Notes: a model not told the origin generated them from the letters alone. Shown: positions 1-8,665, counted from the first letter of the stretch. The stretch: 13,900 bases of DNA from DASQHM01 sp035632095 (GCA_035632095.1 DASQHM010000171.1:1-13900); one strand, 5' to 3'. Numbers and translations are program-made.

Positions 1-1
1 G

Positions 2-2359
2 GCCATGCTGCTCGCCACCGCGCCGCCGCAATCGGGCGAGCCGCTGCTGCCGAGCAAGCTGCTGCCGGCGGGTCAGGTGAGGCCGCTGGCGCAAGCCATG
101 CAACCGAAACCTTGGGCCAGCGACCGCGCGGCGGCGGCAATGGCCATCGAAGCGGCGCCGCCGCCCGCCGGCGCCGAGATCGTATGGCTGAGCGACAGTA
201 TCGACGACGGCAACGACTCGGCGCTCGCGGAGCGGCTGGCCAAACTCGGCTCGCTGCATGTCGTGCGCGACGACGCGTCGAAACTGGCGCGCGTGCTGCG
301 GCCGCCGCAACTCAGCGGCGAGGGATTCTCCGTCGAGGTTGCGCGGCCCGCGGCCGGCGAGGCGCAAACCTTGTGGCTGCGAGCGTCGGCCGAGCGCGGC
401 CAGGTCATGGCGCGCCAACCGGTGACGTTCAAGGCCGAGGACACGAAAGCGACCGCGACGTTGAACCTGCCCAGCGAGGTGCGCAATCGGCTCACGCGTC
501 TCGATATCGAGGGCGAGCAGAGCGCCGGCGCGACCGTGTTGCTGGACGAACGTTGGCGCCGCCGGCCGGTCGGGCTGGCGTCCGGCGGATCGCTCGAAAG
601 CGAGCAGCCGCTGCTGTCCGACACATACTACGTGCAGCGCGCGCTCAACCCCTTCGCCGAAGTGCGCGAGGGGTCGATCACCGAATTGATGGCGCGGCCG
701 CTCGCGGTCATCGTCCTGGCCGACATCGGACAGGTGGTCGGGCCGGAACGCAAGGCGCTGGACGATTGGATGGCCAAGGGCGGCGTGCTGGTGCGATTTG
801 CCGGCCCGCGGCTGGCGGCCAGCGTCGACGATCTGGTTCCCGTCAAGTTGCGCGAGGGCGGACGTGTGCTCGGCGGCGCCATGTCATGGGAGCAGCCGGC
901 GCGGCTCGCGCCCTTCGCGGACAACAGCCCGTTCCATGGCCTCGCCATCCCGAGCGACGTGCTGGTCAATCGCCAGGTTCTGGCCGAGCCCTCGCTCGAA
1001 CTCGGCGAGCGCACCTGGGCGCGGCTGGTGGACGGTACGCCGCTGGTAACGGCCGAGAAGCGAGACCAGGGCTGGCTGGTGCTGTTCCACACCTCGGCGA
1101 ATACCCAATGGTCCAACTTGGCGCTGTCGGGCCTCTTCGTCGACATGTTGCGCCGGATCGTGGACTTAAGTCAGGGCGTCGGCGCCGGCGACGGCAGCGC
1201 CACGCTTTCACCGCTGGCCCTGCTCGACGGTTTCGCGCATCTCGGCTCTCCAGGCCCGGCCGCCATGCCGATTGCCGCGGCTGATATCGCGGCGGCGAAA
1301 GCCGACCCGCGCCACCCGCCCGGTTTCTATGGGATCGAAGAGGCGCGGCGCGCGCTCAACTTGTCGGCGGGTCTCGGCGATCTCAAGCCGATCGGCGCCA
1401 TGCCTTCGGGAATAGACGAGCAGACCTACGCCGAGGGCCGCGAGGTCGACCTGATGCCGTGGCTGCTGGCAGCGGCCATTTTGCTCGGGGTGATCGACTT
1501 GCTGATCGCCCTTTGGCTGCGCGGGCTGCTCGGCCTGCCGCGCCGCGCCGGCCGCTACGCAGGCATGCTGCTGATCGGCGGCGCGCTGATGCTTGTGGCC
1601 GGCGGCAAGGCGGAGGCTCAAACGCGGCCGGGCGACGATTTCGCCCTTGCCGGCAGCCTCGACTTCCGACTTGTCTACATCGTAACCGGCAACGCGGACG
1701 TGGACGCCATGAGCCGCGCCGGCATGGCCGGATTGACCGACGTACTGGCCCGCCGCACGTCGGTGGAAGGCGCCGAGCCCATGGGCGTCGACATCGAGAA
1801 GGATCCGATCCTGTTTTTCCCGCTGGTCTATTGGCCCATGGCGCCGGAGCAGCCGGAGCTCTCGCCGGCGGCGCTGGCGAAGATCGACAGCTACATGAAG
1901 ACCGGCGGCATCATTCTGTTCGACACCCGCGATCAGGACGTGGGCGGCGGCTTCGGGGAAGGCCGCCTCGGACCCGGCACCGCCAAGCTTCGCCGCATTC
2001 TGTCGCGGCTCGACGTGCCGCCGCTGACGACGGTGCCGGAAGACCACATCCTGACCAAGGCGTTCTACCTCACCCAGGACTTTCCGGGGCGCTGGTCCGG
2101 CGGCCAGGTCTGGGTCGAGCGCTATTCGGGAAATTCGAACGACGGCGTGTCGCCGCTGGTGATCGGCAGCAACGACTGGGCTTCCGCCTGGGCGATCGAT
2201 TCTAACGGCCGCCCCCTCGCCGCCGTCGTGCCGGGCGGCGCATTCCAGCGCGAGCGCGCCTACCGCTTCGGCATCAACCTCGTCATGTACGCCCTTACCG
2301 GAAACTACAAGGCGGACCAAGTGCACGTTCCCGCGTTGCTCGAGCGTCTCGGCCAGTAG
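2..2359 (+). CDS. DUF4159 (BatA/VWA-type) membrane protein, 5'-truncated by window edge
   Basis: The reading frame is open to the left edge, so the Met codon at position 5 is probably internal and the N-terminal part (in this family a BatA membrane segment and most of a VWA domain) is missing. In the visible 785 residues, numbered from that Met, residues ~58-70 (VWLSDSIDDG) look like the end of a VWA domain. Residues ~232-390 look like a class-I glutamine-amidotransferase-type fold without an obvious catalytic Cys. Transmembrane helices lie at ~484-506 and ~519-534. The C-terminal DUF4159 domain (~552-770, with FFPLVYWP and GGIILFDTRD) is probably periplasmic. The second helix ends in GGKAEAQ, which resembles a signal-peptide end. 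The next gene starts 9 bp downstream, so the two are surely one operon. Such proteins usually follow MoxR ATPase and DUF58 genes, which suggests an envelope or chaperone-like role; the molecular function is unknown. Confidence 0.85.
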   Translation, partial: AMLLATAPPQSGEPLLPSKLLPAGQVRPLAQAMQPKPWASDRAAAAMAIEAAPPPAGAEIVWLSDSIDDGNDSALAERLAKLGSLHVVRDDASKLARVLRPPQLSGEGFSVEVARPAAGEAQTLWLRASAERGQVMARQPVTFKAEDTKATATLNLPSEVRNRLTRLDIEGEQSAGATVLLDERWRRRPVGLASGGSLESEQPLLSDTYYVQRALNPFAEVREGSITELMARPLAVIVLADIGQVVGPERKALDDWMAKGGVLVRFAGPRLAASVDDLVPVKLREGGRVLGGAMSWEQPARLAPFADNSPFHGLAIPSDVLVNRQVLAEPSLELGERTWARLVDGTPLVTAEKRDQGWLVLFHTSANTQWSNLALSGLFVDMLRRIVDLSQGVGAGDGSATLSPLALLDGFAHLGSPGPAAMPIAAADIAAAKADPRHPPGFYGIEEARRALNLSAGLGDLKPIGAMPSGIDEQTYAEGREVDLMPWLLAAAILLGVIDLLIALWLRGLLGLPRRAGRYAGMLLIGGALMLVAGGKAEAQTRPGDDFALAGSLDFRLVYIVTGNADVDAMSRAGMAGLTDVLARRTSVEGAEPMGVDIEKDPILFFPLVYWPMAPEQPELSPAALAKIDSYMKTGGIILFDTRDQDVGGGFGEGRLGPGTAKLRRILSRLDVPPLTTVPEDHILTKAFYLTQDFPGRWSGGQVWVERYSGNSNDGVSPLVIGSNDWASAWAIDSNGRPLAAVVPGGAFQRERAYRFGINLVMYALTGNYKADQVHVPALLERLGQ

Positions 2360-2368
2360 CGGCAGGCA

Positions 2369-4441
2369 ATGGAAAACTTCGCCGGCATCGCGTTCGAACC
2401 CCTGCTCCCGGTCGAAGTGCTGATCGCGCTGGCGCTTGTCGCTTTCGCCGTATCGGCGCTGGCGGTCCTGCGCCGCGCCGGCGGCGTATGGTGGCGCGTC
2501 ATCGCCATGGCATGCGGGCTGTTGGCGCTCGCCAATCCGGCGATCGTCCAGGAGGACCGCAGCGTGCTTCCGGATGTGGCGGTCGTCGTCATCGACGACT
2601 CGCCCAGCATGGGCATAGGCGAACGGCGACAGCAAGCCGCGGAGGCGGAAGCCGCACTGAAGGACAAATTAAAGGCGCTGCCGAACCTGGAGACGCACAT
2701 TGTCCATGCGGGCGGGCAAGCGGCGAGCGGCGGACCCAACGACGACGGCACGCGGCTGTTCGAGGCATTGGATCACGCCTTGGCAGATACGCCGCGCGAA
2801 CGCTTCGCCGGCGCCATTCTTGTCACTGACGGACAGGTGCACGATGCGCCGCCGAAAGAGACTGCGGCCAAGATCGGCGGCCCGGTCCACACGTTGCTTG
2901 TGGGCAAGCCCGGCGAAATCGACCGCCGCCTGGTGATCGAGCGCGCGCCGCGTTACGGCATCGTCGGCGATCCTTTAAGCCTTTCCGTCCGGGTCGAGGA
3001 AGCGGGCGCCGACGGCAAACTCGCGCCGGTCACGCTCACCATACAAGGCCACCCGCCGCAAACCGTCATGGTGCCGGTCGGCGCCAGCCACGAGATTCCC
3101 TTCGTGCTGGATCACGGCGGACCGACATTTATCGAGATTTCCGTCGAGCCCGGGCAGCACGAACTCACCTTGCAGAACAATCGGGCCGCCGTGATGGTCA
3201 ACGGCGTGCGCGATCGCCTGCGCGTGCTGCTGATCAGCGGCGAGCCGCATGCGGGCGAGCGCGTCTGGCGCAATCTGCTGAAGGCCGATCCCTCGGTCGA
3301 TCTGGTGCACTTCACCATTCTCCGCCCGCCGGAGAAGCAGGACGGCACGCCGATCCGCGAACTGTCGCTGATCGCCTTCCCGATCCGCGAATTGTTCGAG
3401 GTCAAACTTCCGCAATTCGATCTCATCATTTTCGACCGCTACCGGCGGGGCGGCATCCTGCCCCAACAGTATTTCCAGAACATCGCCGACTACGTTCAGA
3501 ACGGCGGCGCGCTCCTCGAAGCGTCCAGCCCCGATTTCGGCACGCCGTTCAGCTTGTACCGCACGCCGCTCGCGGCGGTGTTGCCGGGGCGGCCGACGGG
3601 CGTGGTGTTCACGGAAGGCTTCACGCCACTCCTAAGCGACGCGGGCCGGCGCCATCCCGTCACCGCCGACCTTCCCGGCGCCCGCGCCAAGCAGCCGGCA
3701 TGGGGCCGCTGGTTCCGCCAGGTGGAGGTCGAGCCGACCCACGGCGATGCGCTGATGACCGGCGTCGGCGGGCACCCGTTGATGTTGCTGGATCGCGTCG
3801 GCAAGGGCCGCGTGGCGCAGATCTTCTCCGATCACACATGGCTTTGGGCGCGCGGCTTCGAAGGCGGCGGACCGGAGGCCGAATTGCTGCGCCGACTGGC
3901 GCACTGGATGATGAAGGAGCCGGAGCTGGAGGAAGACGCCCTTAGCGCCAGTTCCGCGGGCGACCGTCTCGACATCGTGCGCCAGAGCATGAAACCGGAT
4001 GCGACGCCGGTGACGGTCACGACGCCGTCGGGGGCAACGCAACAAGTGACGCTCAAGGACAGCGATGGCGGCCATGCCACCGGCAGCGTTCCGGTCCGCG
4101 AGCCCGGGCTTTACCGATTGTCGGACGGCACGCGCTCGGCAATCGCCGCCGTCGGCGCGATCAACCCGAAAGAATTCGCCGACGTGCGCGCCACCGACGC
4201 GCTTCTGACGCCTGTCGCCCAAGCCAGCAAGGGCGCGGTGCGCTGGCTGGTGGACGGCATGCCGGAAATTCGCAGCGTGGCTCCCGACCGCGACCGCGCC
4301 GGGCGGACCTGGCTCGGTCTCGTGGCGCACCGCGACTACTTGGTGAACGGCGTGCAGCAGGTACCGCTCATGCCGGCGATTCTCGTGCTGATCCTCGTCA
4401 TCGGCGGCCTGGCCCTGGCTTGGCATCGCGAGGGCCGCTGA
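2369..4441 (+). CDS. VWA / glutamine amidotransferase-like membrane protein (MoxR-cluster type)
   Basis: This 690-residue protein has two N-terminal transmembrane helices (~15-34 and ~41-60), a VWA-type domain and one C-terminal helix (~667-684), so the bulk is probably periplasmic. The metal-ion-dependent adhesion site is visible as D76-x-S78-x-S80 (DDSPS), with a later T153-D154-G pair (LVTDGQ). A beta-rich stretch (~185-275) is followed by a class-I amidotransferase-like segment (~284-500: LRVLLISGEP, then FDLIIFDRY and YVQNGGALLEAS). I see no Cys-His catalytic pair, so this segment is probably a binding fold, not an active amidotransferase. It starts 9 bp after the DUF4159 gene, with GGCAGG close before the ATG. 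The shared VWA/amidotransferase-like layout of the two genes suggests partners in one membrane complex, probably with a MoxR ATPase encoded upstream. Substrate and exact role are unknown. Confidence 0.82.
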   Translation: MENFAGIAFEPLLPVEVLIALALVAFAVSALAVLRRAGGVWWRVIAMACGLLALANPAIVQEDRSVLPDVAVVVIDDSPSMGIGERRQQAAEAEAALKDKLKALPNLETHIVHAGGQAASGGPNDDGTRLFEALDHALADTPRERFAGAILVTDGQVHDAPPKETAAKIGGPVHTLLVGKPGEIDRRLVIERAPRYGIVGDPLSLSVRVEEAGADGKLAPVTLTIQGHPPQTVMVPVGASHEIPFVLDHGGPTFIEISVEPGQHELTLQNNRAAVMVNGVRDRLRVLLISGEPHAGERVWRNLLKADPSVDLVHFTILRPPEKQDGTPIRELSLIAFPIRELFEVKLPQFDLIIFDRYRRGGILPQQYFQNIADYVQNGGALLEASSPDFGTPFSLYRTPLAAVLPGRPTGVVFTEGFTPLLSDAGRRHPVTADLPGARAKQPAWGRWFRQVEVEPTHGDALMTGVGGHPLMLLDRVGKGRVAQIFSDHTWLWARGFEGGGPEAELLRRLAHWMMKEPELEEDALSASSAGDRLDIVRQSMKPDATPVTVTTPSGATQQVTLKDSDGGHATGSVPVREPGLYRLSDGTRSAIAAVGAINPKEFADVRATDALLTPVAQASKGAVRWLVDGMPEIRSVAPDRDRAGRTWLGLVAHRDYLVNGVQQVPLMPAILVLILVIGGLALAWHREGR

Positions 4442-4450
4442 CCGCCCCGC

Positions 4451-4954
4451 TTAAACCGCCGCGACGGGCTTGCCGATCATGCCGGAAACGCCTTTGAGCG
4501 CACCCGGCGTCAATTCGCGAACCTGGAAGCGCTCCGGATCGGCCCAGCCCGGCAACTCGAGCCCGGCTTCGCCTGCGTTGCGGAAGCCGAAAGGCTCGTA
4601 ATAGTCGCGATCGCCGACCAGCACGCAAATGCGGTGGCCGAGGCGCCGGGCAAGTTCGAGCGTGTGCCGAATAAGCGCCTTGCCCATGCCTTCGCCGCGG
4701 CGCGCCGGATTGACCGCGACCGGCCCGAGCAACACGGCGGGCCAGCGTCCGCCGATGGCAATGGGCCAATAGCGGATCGATGCCTGCAGTCGCGCATCTG
4801 CGTCGAGCGCGACGAAACTCAACGCGGCGATGGGCTCGACGCCCTGGCGCAATCCGTAGACGGTCTTCTTGTGCCGGTCCGGGCCGAAGCCCAGGTCGAG
4901 AAGCGGCTCGATCAGGGCCTGATCGCCGGGCCGCTCGGGTACGATAGTGAACAT
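4451..4954 (-). CDS. GNAT family N-acetyltransferase (YhbS-like)
   Basis: This 167-residue protein has the size and pattern of a single-domain GNAT enzyme, which moves the acetyl group of acetyl-CoA to an amine. The acetyl-CoA pyrophosphate-binding motif is clear at residues ~79-92 (VAVNPARRGEGMGKAL, containing R86-x-x-G89-x-G91). It is followed by the usual alpha helix and by GDRDYYEPFGF (~114-124), which is typical of YhbS-like members. The ATG at 4954 is preceded by AAGG four bases upstream, a plausible ribosome binding site. The gene is alone on its strand and converges on the VWA gene with only 9 bp between the stops, so there is no room for a separate terminator. The substrate (small molecule or protein) cannot be read from the sequence. 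Confidence 0.88.
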   Translation of the reverse strand: MFTIVPERPGDQALIEPLLDLGFGPDRHKKTVYGLRQGVEPIAALSFVALDADARLQASIRYWPIAIGGRWPAVLLGPVAVNPARRGEGMGKALIRHTLELARRLGHRICVLVGDRDYYEPFGFRNAGEAGLELPGWADPERFQVRELTPGALKGVSGMIGKPVAAV

Positions 4955-5231
4955 GATGCCTTGCTCGCGAGCGCGTTACGACAAAGGGTGGCGGCGCTCG
5001 TGGGCGGCTTGGACCGATCCCGCGGAATTGATCGAATGTCGCGCGGAATCAGCAGCAGGCGCCCGGCGCCGTTTGGGCCGGGTGGCGTCGTCGTCGCTGG
5101 ATGCGAAGCCTGCACATGGGCGTCGTTTAGCATATTGCCCTGCCGCCGCCAAGGACCCGGTGCGACGGATGGATTCGCAGGCGCAAGGGCGCTAGCGTGT
5201 GCGACGCCGCAGGTCGGCAGCAGGTGACAGC

Positions 5232-5843
5232 ATGTTCTACCGTACGAGTGAGCCGCATGGCCTCAAGCGAAACCCGTTCAAGGCGCTGGTGGTGCCACGG
5301 CCCATCGGCTGGGCCAGCACCATCAGCGCCAAGGGCGTGGTCAACCTGGCGCCGTTCTCGTTCTTCAACGCCGTCGCCGAATCGCCGCCCATGGTCATGC
5401 TGTGCTGCAACGGCAATCATTCGGAAGGCGGCGTGAAGGACACCCTGGCGAACATCGAAGAGACGGGTGAGTTCGTCATCAACATTGCGACCTGGGATTT
5501 GCGCGAGCAGATGAACGCCACGTCGGCCAATCTGCCGCGAAGCGTCGACGAGATGCAGGCCGCGGGCCTGGCGCCGGCACCGTCCGAATTGGTGAAGCCG
5601 CCGCGCGTCGGCGCGTCACCTGTGAACCTCGAATGCGTGCATCTGCAGACCGTCGCGCTGCCGAGCAGCAATCCCGCCGAGAGCAATCACACGGTATTCG
5701 GCCGCGTCGTCGGCATCCACATCAGCGAGAGCATCATCGACGACGGGCTGATCGACATGAAGCGCTTCAAACCGATTGCGCGCCTCGGCTATCACGACTA
5801 TGCGGTGGTGAAGGAGACGTTCACGATGGTTCGCCCTGCGTGA
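5232..5843 (+). CDS. Flavin reductase-like, FMN-binding split-barrel protein
   Basis: This is a 203-residue member of the flavin reductase (DIM6/NTAB) group. The family signature is near the N-terminus: PRPIGWASTIS (~22-32) followed by NLAPFSFFNAV (~38-48), the region that contacts FMN. Many relatives reduce flavin with NAD(P)H and pass it to a partner oxygenase; others are flavoproteins of unknown role. The frame stays open upstream to a GTG at 5199, but the ATG at 5232 is preferred because AGGTGA lies just before it and the protein then begins as relatives do (MFYRTSEPHG). The 3' end overlaps the convergent LysR gene by 23 bp. Its place next to a LysR gene and three redox/aromatic-ring genes suggests a shared theme, but the opposite LysR gene means it is not in their operon. 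Confidence 0.85.
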   Translation: MFYRTSEPHGLKRNPFKALVVPRPIGWASTISAKGVVNLAPFSFFNAVAESPPMVMLCCNGNHSEGGVKDTLANIEETGEFVINIATWDLREQMNATSANLPRSVDEMQAAGLAPAPSELVKPPRVGASPVNLECVHLQTVALPSSNPAESNHTVFGRVVGIHISESIIDDGLIDMKRFKPIARLGYHDYAVVKETFTMVRPA

Positions 5844-6759
5844 TCCAGGCGTCCCAGTAGGGCTCCGGTCCGAATTTCTCGCCCAGGAAATCGACGAAGG
5901 CGCGCACCTTGGCGGTCAAATGGCGGCGGTGGGGATAGACCGCGTAGATCGCCGAGCCCTCGCCGACATAGTCGCGCAGCACGCATTTCAAGCGCCCCGC
6001 CTGCAGATCGGGACCGACGATGAAGGTCGGCGATGCGATGAGTCCGACGCCGGCAAGCGCCGCCGCGCGCAACACATCGCCGTTGTTGGCTTGCAGCGCG
6101 CCCGCAACCCTGACCGGGCGGGCGCCGTCGGCGGTGCGGAACAGCCACTCGCCGTGCGAGCCCGGGTCCGCCGCGGAGTAGGTGTATACGAGGAAGCGAT
6201 GATCCTTCAGATCGTCCGGTGTTTGCGGCACGCCGTATTTGGCGAAATAGTCCGGGCTGCCACAGATCACGCTGCGGTTCGGCGCGATGCGCCGCGCCAC
6301 AAGGCTCGAGTCGGCGAGCTTGGTGATGCGCACCGCCACGTCATAGCCTTCCTCGATCAGGTCGACGACCCGGTCCGTCAGATGCAGGTCGACGCGGATG
6401 TCGGGATAACGCGCGAGGAATTCAGGCAGCGCCGGGCCGAGGTGCCGCAGGCTGAACGACATGGGCGCGTTGATCTTCAGCAGCCCGCGCGGTTCGGCGC
6501 GCAAGGCTGCGACTGCGCGCTCCGCCTCTTCCGCCTCCGCCACCACGCGCGCGCAATATTCATAGTACGTGGTGCCGGCCTCGGTCAGGCTGAGCCGGCG
6601 GGTCGTCCGGTTGAGCAATCGGGCCGCCAGTTTTTCTTCCAGCCGGCTCACGTGCTTAGATACGGCGGACTTCGATATCCCGAGTTGGCGTGCTGCCGCA
6701 GAGAATGAGCGGGCCTGCACCACCCCGGCGAATACTGCCATTTCAGATAATTGGTCCAA
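5821..6759 (-). CDS. LysR-family transcriptional regulator
   Basis: This 312-residue protein has the standard LysR layout and length. An N-terminal winged helix-turn-helix (~1-60, with SFSAAARQLGISKSAVSKHV at ~18-37) is followed by a linker helix and a substrate-binding-like effector domain (~90-295). The chosen start is a TTG at 6759, because MDQLSEMAVFAGVV aligns with the usual LysR beginning. The first ATG, at 6741, would cut off six conserved-looking residues and has no better ribosome site. The sequence resembles the large CrgA/AaeR-like branch of regulators that act next to redox enzyme genes. It is divergent from the glutathionyl-hydroquinone reductase gene, the classic arrangement in which LysR controls the neighbour and itself from the shared spacer. 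The effector is unknown; an aromatic or quinone-type molecule would fit the context. Confidence 0.9.
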   Translation of the reverse strand: MDQLSEMAVFAGVVQARSFSAAARQLGISKSAVSKHVSRLEEKLAARLLNRTTRRLSLTEAGTTYYEYCARVVAEAEEAERAVAALRAEPRGLLKINAPMSFSLRHLGPALPEFLARYPDIRVDLHLTDRVVDLIEEGYDVAVRITKLADSSLVARRIAPNRSVICGSPDYFAKYGVPQTPDDLKDHRFLVYTYSAADPGSHGEWLFRTADGARPVRVAGALQANNGDVLRAAALAGVGLIASPTFIVGPDLQAGRLKCVLRDYVGEGSAIYAVYPHRRHLTAKVRAFVDFLGEKFGPEPYWDAWITQGEPS

Positions 6760-6968
6760 CGCCTAGGACCTATTGTTTCCAATTTCGCATCAATATATTG
6801 ACTTCTTCCACATTAATTGTCTGTGGGAAACGAACCATATTTGCGGCTCGAGGGCTGACGCCTTCGAAGACGTCCATGCGAGGACACCCGAGGCCGTCGC
6901 GTCCCGCCATCGCCAAAAAACCGGCGGCGTGATGCAATGCGATCGACGCCAATTAACGGAGAAAAGCA
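6760..6968. promoter_or_regulatory. Divergent promoter/operator spacer between LysR and the GHR-pirin-dioxygenase run
   Basis: This 209-bp spacer separates two divergent genes. Its LysR-proximal part (6771-6841) is markedly AT-rich compared with the surrounding genes. It holds a perfect 10-bp palindrome, CAATATATTG, at 6791-6800; an ATTG-N4-CAAT dyad at 6772-6783; CCACA (6808-6812) mirrored by TGTGG (6822-6826); and GTTTCC (6775-6780) mirrored by GGAAAC (6826-6831). These are plausible LysR-type binding sites, but no single T-N11-A site stands out. A TTGACT at 6798-6803 could be a -35 element, but I find no good -10 at the right distance. The remaining ~125 bp before the ATG at 6969 show nothing clear except the ribosome site CGGAG at 6957-6961. 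Confidence 0.5.
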
Positions 6969-7955
6969 ATGGGACTGCTCGTTGACGGCGTATGGACCGA
7001 CCAGGCGACCGATTCTCGACTGACCGGCGGACATTTCCTGCGTGCGGACGCGGCGTTTCGCCGTCACGTCTCCGCCGATCCGGGAGCGGAATTCCCGGCC
7101 GAGGCGGGCCGCTATCATTTATACGTTGCCCTCGCCTGCCCTTGGGCCAATCGCACGCTGATCTACCGCAAGCTCAAGCGCCTGGACGATGTGATTTCGG
7201 TATCCATCGTCGATCCGCTGATGCTGGAAAACGGCTGGACCTTCACCGGCGCGCCCGGCACCACCCGGGATACGGTCAACGGCTGCGACTACATGTATCA
7301 GGTCTATGCCAAGGCCAAGCCCGACTATACGGGCCGCGCATCGGTGCCGGTGTTGTGGGACAAGAAGCGGCAGACCATCGTCAACAACGAATCATCCGAA
7401 ATCATCCGGATGCTCAACAGCGCCTTCGATCGCTTCGGCGATGCCTCGCTGGATTTCTATCCGCCGGCATTGCGGCCGGAGATCGACCGGCTGAACGCGC
7501 AGATCTATGCGACCGTGAACAATGGCGTGTACCGGGCGGGATTCGCCAGCACGCAAAGCGCATACGAAGAAGCGTATTCCGCGCTGTTCGCCACGCTGGG
7601 CGAACTGGAGGCGCGCTTGACCCGTCAGCGCTACCTGACCGGCGACCGCATCACGGAAGCTGATTGGCGGCTGTTCACCACGCTGATCCGGTTCGATGCT
7701 GTCTACTACAGCCACTTCAAGTGCAACAAGCGGCGCATCGCCGACTATCCGGCCCTTTCCGCCTATACGCGCGAGCTTTACCAGGTTCCGGGCGTGGCGG
7801 AGACCGTCGACATCGATCAGATCAAGCGCCACTACTACGGCAGCCATCGACGGATCAACCCGACCGGCATCGTGCCGCTTGGACCGGACCTCGATTTCAC
7901 CGCGCCCCACGGCCGCGACAGGCTGCCCGGCGTGCCTTTGCGTAAAGCAGGATGA
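6969..7955 (+). CDS. yqjG: Glutathionyl-hydroquinone reductase (Xi-class glutathione transferase)
   Basis: This 328-residue protein has the length of the E. coli YqjG type. The family's catalytic motif CPWA is at residues 57-60 (ACPWANRT), with Cys57 as the expected nucleophile. The N-terminal thioredoxin-like domain spans ~45-160, with the characteristic DPLMLENGWTF around 80-90 and a conserved-looking NNESSEIIRMLN. The C-terminal helical domain follows, with YLTGDRITEADWRLFTTLIRFD near 215-240. Enzymes of this class reduce glutathionyl-hydroquinones to hydroquinones, using glutathione, in the cytoplasm. The ribosome site CGGAG lies seven bases before the ATG. It is first in a run with the pirin and extradiol dioxygenase genes, and the pirin gene's ribosome site overlaps its stop codon. 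Control by the divergent LysR gene is likely but inferred. Confidence 0.92.
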   Translation: MGLLVDGVWTDQATDSRLTGGHFLRADAAFRRHVSADPGAEFPAEAGRYHLYVALACPWANRTLIYRKLKRLDDVISVSIVDPLMLENGWTFTGAPGTTRDTVNGCDYMYQVYAKAKPDYTGRASVPVLWDKKRQTIVNNESSEIIRMLNSAFDRFGDASLDFYPPALRPEIDRLNAQIYATVNNGVYRAGFASTQSAYEEAYSALFATLGELEARLTRQRYLTGDRITEADWRLFTTLIRFDAVYYSHFKCNKRRIADYPALSAYTRELYQVPGVAETVDIDQIKRHYYGSHRRINPTGIVPLGPDLDFTAPHGRDRLPGVPLRKAG

Positions 7956-7959
7956 CACC

Positions 7960-8658
7960 ATGATTCATCACGTCCCCTATAAAGCCCTCGGCCGCTTCCA
8001 GCTTGATTGGCTGGATTCCCGGTTCCACTTCTTCTTCTCGGGCGTGCCTGCGCCCATGGGTTACGCGTTCGGTCCGCTCCGCGTCTGGAACGACGATCTC
8101 ATTCGCGCCGGCACCGGCTTCGACATGCATGGCCACCGCGACATGGAGATCATCACCTATGTCCGCCGCGGCGCCATCAGCCATCGCGACAGCCTCGGCA
8201 ATTCCGGCCGAACGGAAGCCGGCGACGTCCAGGTGATGAGCGCCGGCACCGGCATCATGCATGCGGAATACAATCACGAAGCGGAAGACACCGAGCTGTT
8301 CCAGATCTGGGTCGAACCGAACAGGCTGGGACTGAAGCCGCGCTGGGAGACCGCGCGCTTTCCCAAGGGCGACCGCGCCGGCCGGCTCGTGGCCTTGGCG
8401 TCGGGACAGGCGGACGTGGCCGATGCGCTGACCATCCATCAGGACGCGACGCTATATGGCGCGAGCCTTCCCGCAGGCGCGGCTTTGACCCACGTGCTGA
8501 AACCGGGCCGGCGCGCCTATCTCGTTCCCTCGGCGGGATCGGTGACCGTCAACGGCGTGAAGGTCGGAACGCGCGAAGGATTCGCCGCCGCGGACGTGCC
8601 CGAACTCAAGATCGCTACCGCCGAGCCCGCCGAACTCCTGCTCTTCGATTTGCCCTGA
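7960..8658 (+). CDS. yhhW: Pirin-family bicupin protein (YhhW-like, putative quercetin 2,3-dioxygenase)
   Basis: This 232-residue protein matches the E. coli YhhW type in length and in its ending (LLLFDLP). The N-terminal cupin holds the expected metal ligands H57, H59, H101 and E103, in HGHRDMEIITYV (57-68) and MSAGTGIMHAEYN (93-105). Some pirins of this type cleave quercetin with a bound metal; others act as redox sensors, so the true substrate is uncertain. The frame extends upstream into the previous gene, but the ATG at 7960 is chosen: AGGA lies seven bases before it, and the protein then begins like its relatives. The gene starts 4 bp after the reductase stop and ends 7 bp before the dioxygenase gene, so the three are almost certainly one transcript. 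Confidence 0.9.
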   Translation: MIHHVPYKALGRFQLDWLDSRFHFFFSGVPAPMGYAFGPLRVWNDDLIRAGTGFDMHGHRDMEIITYVRRGAISHRDSLGNSGRTEAGDVQVMSAGTGIMHAEYNHEAEDTELFQIWVEPNRLGLKPRWETARFPKGDRAGRLVALASGQADVADALTIHQDATLYGASLPAGAALTHVLKPGRRAYLVPSAGSVTVNGVKVGTREGFAAADVPELKIATAEPAELLLFDLP

Positions 8659-8665
8659 GGCCGTC

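Noticed and set aside
1208..2635. Long minus-strand open frame (475 codons) across the DUF4159 gene and the start of the VWA gene
   Set aside because: It is a shadow frame of GC-rich coding DNA: the product is rich in Arg, His and Gln with no domain pattern, while the opposite frame encodes a recognisable membrane protein.
4965..4972. CTCGCGAG palindrome before the GNAT gene as an operator
   Set aside because: An 8-bp GC-rich palindrome is common by chance in this composition and nothing else supports it.
4912..5133. Minus-strand 73-codon frame upstream of the GNAT gene, with AGGG before its ATG
   Set aside because: It overlaps the GNAT start out of frame, has a low-complexity Pro/Ser/Ala-rich product and matches no family I recognise. 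The 277-bp spacer it occupies (4955-5231) otherwise shows no firm promoter, hairpin or gene.
6773..6985. Small plus-strand frame in the LysR/GHR spacer
   Set aside because: It has no ribosome site, runs into the reductase start in another frame, and its N-terminal part is simply the AT-rich regulatory DNA.
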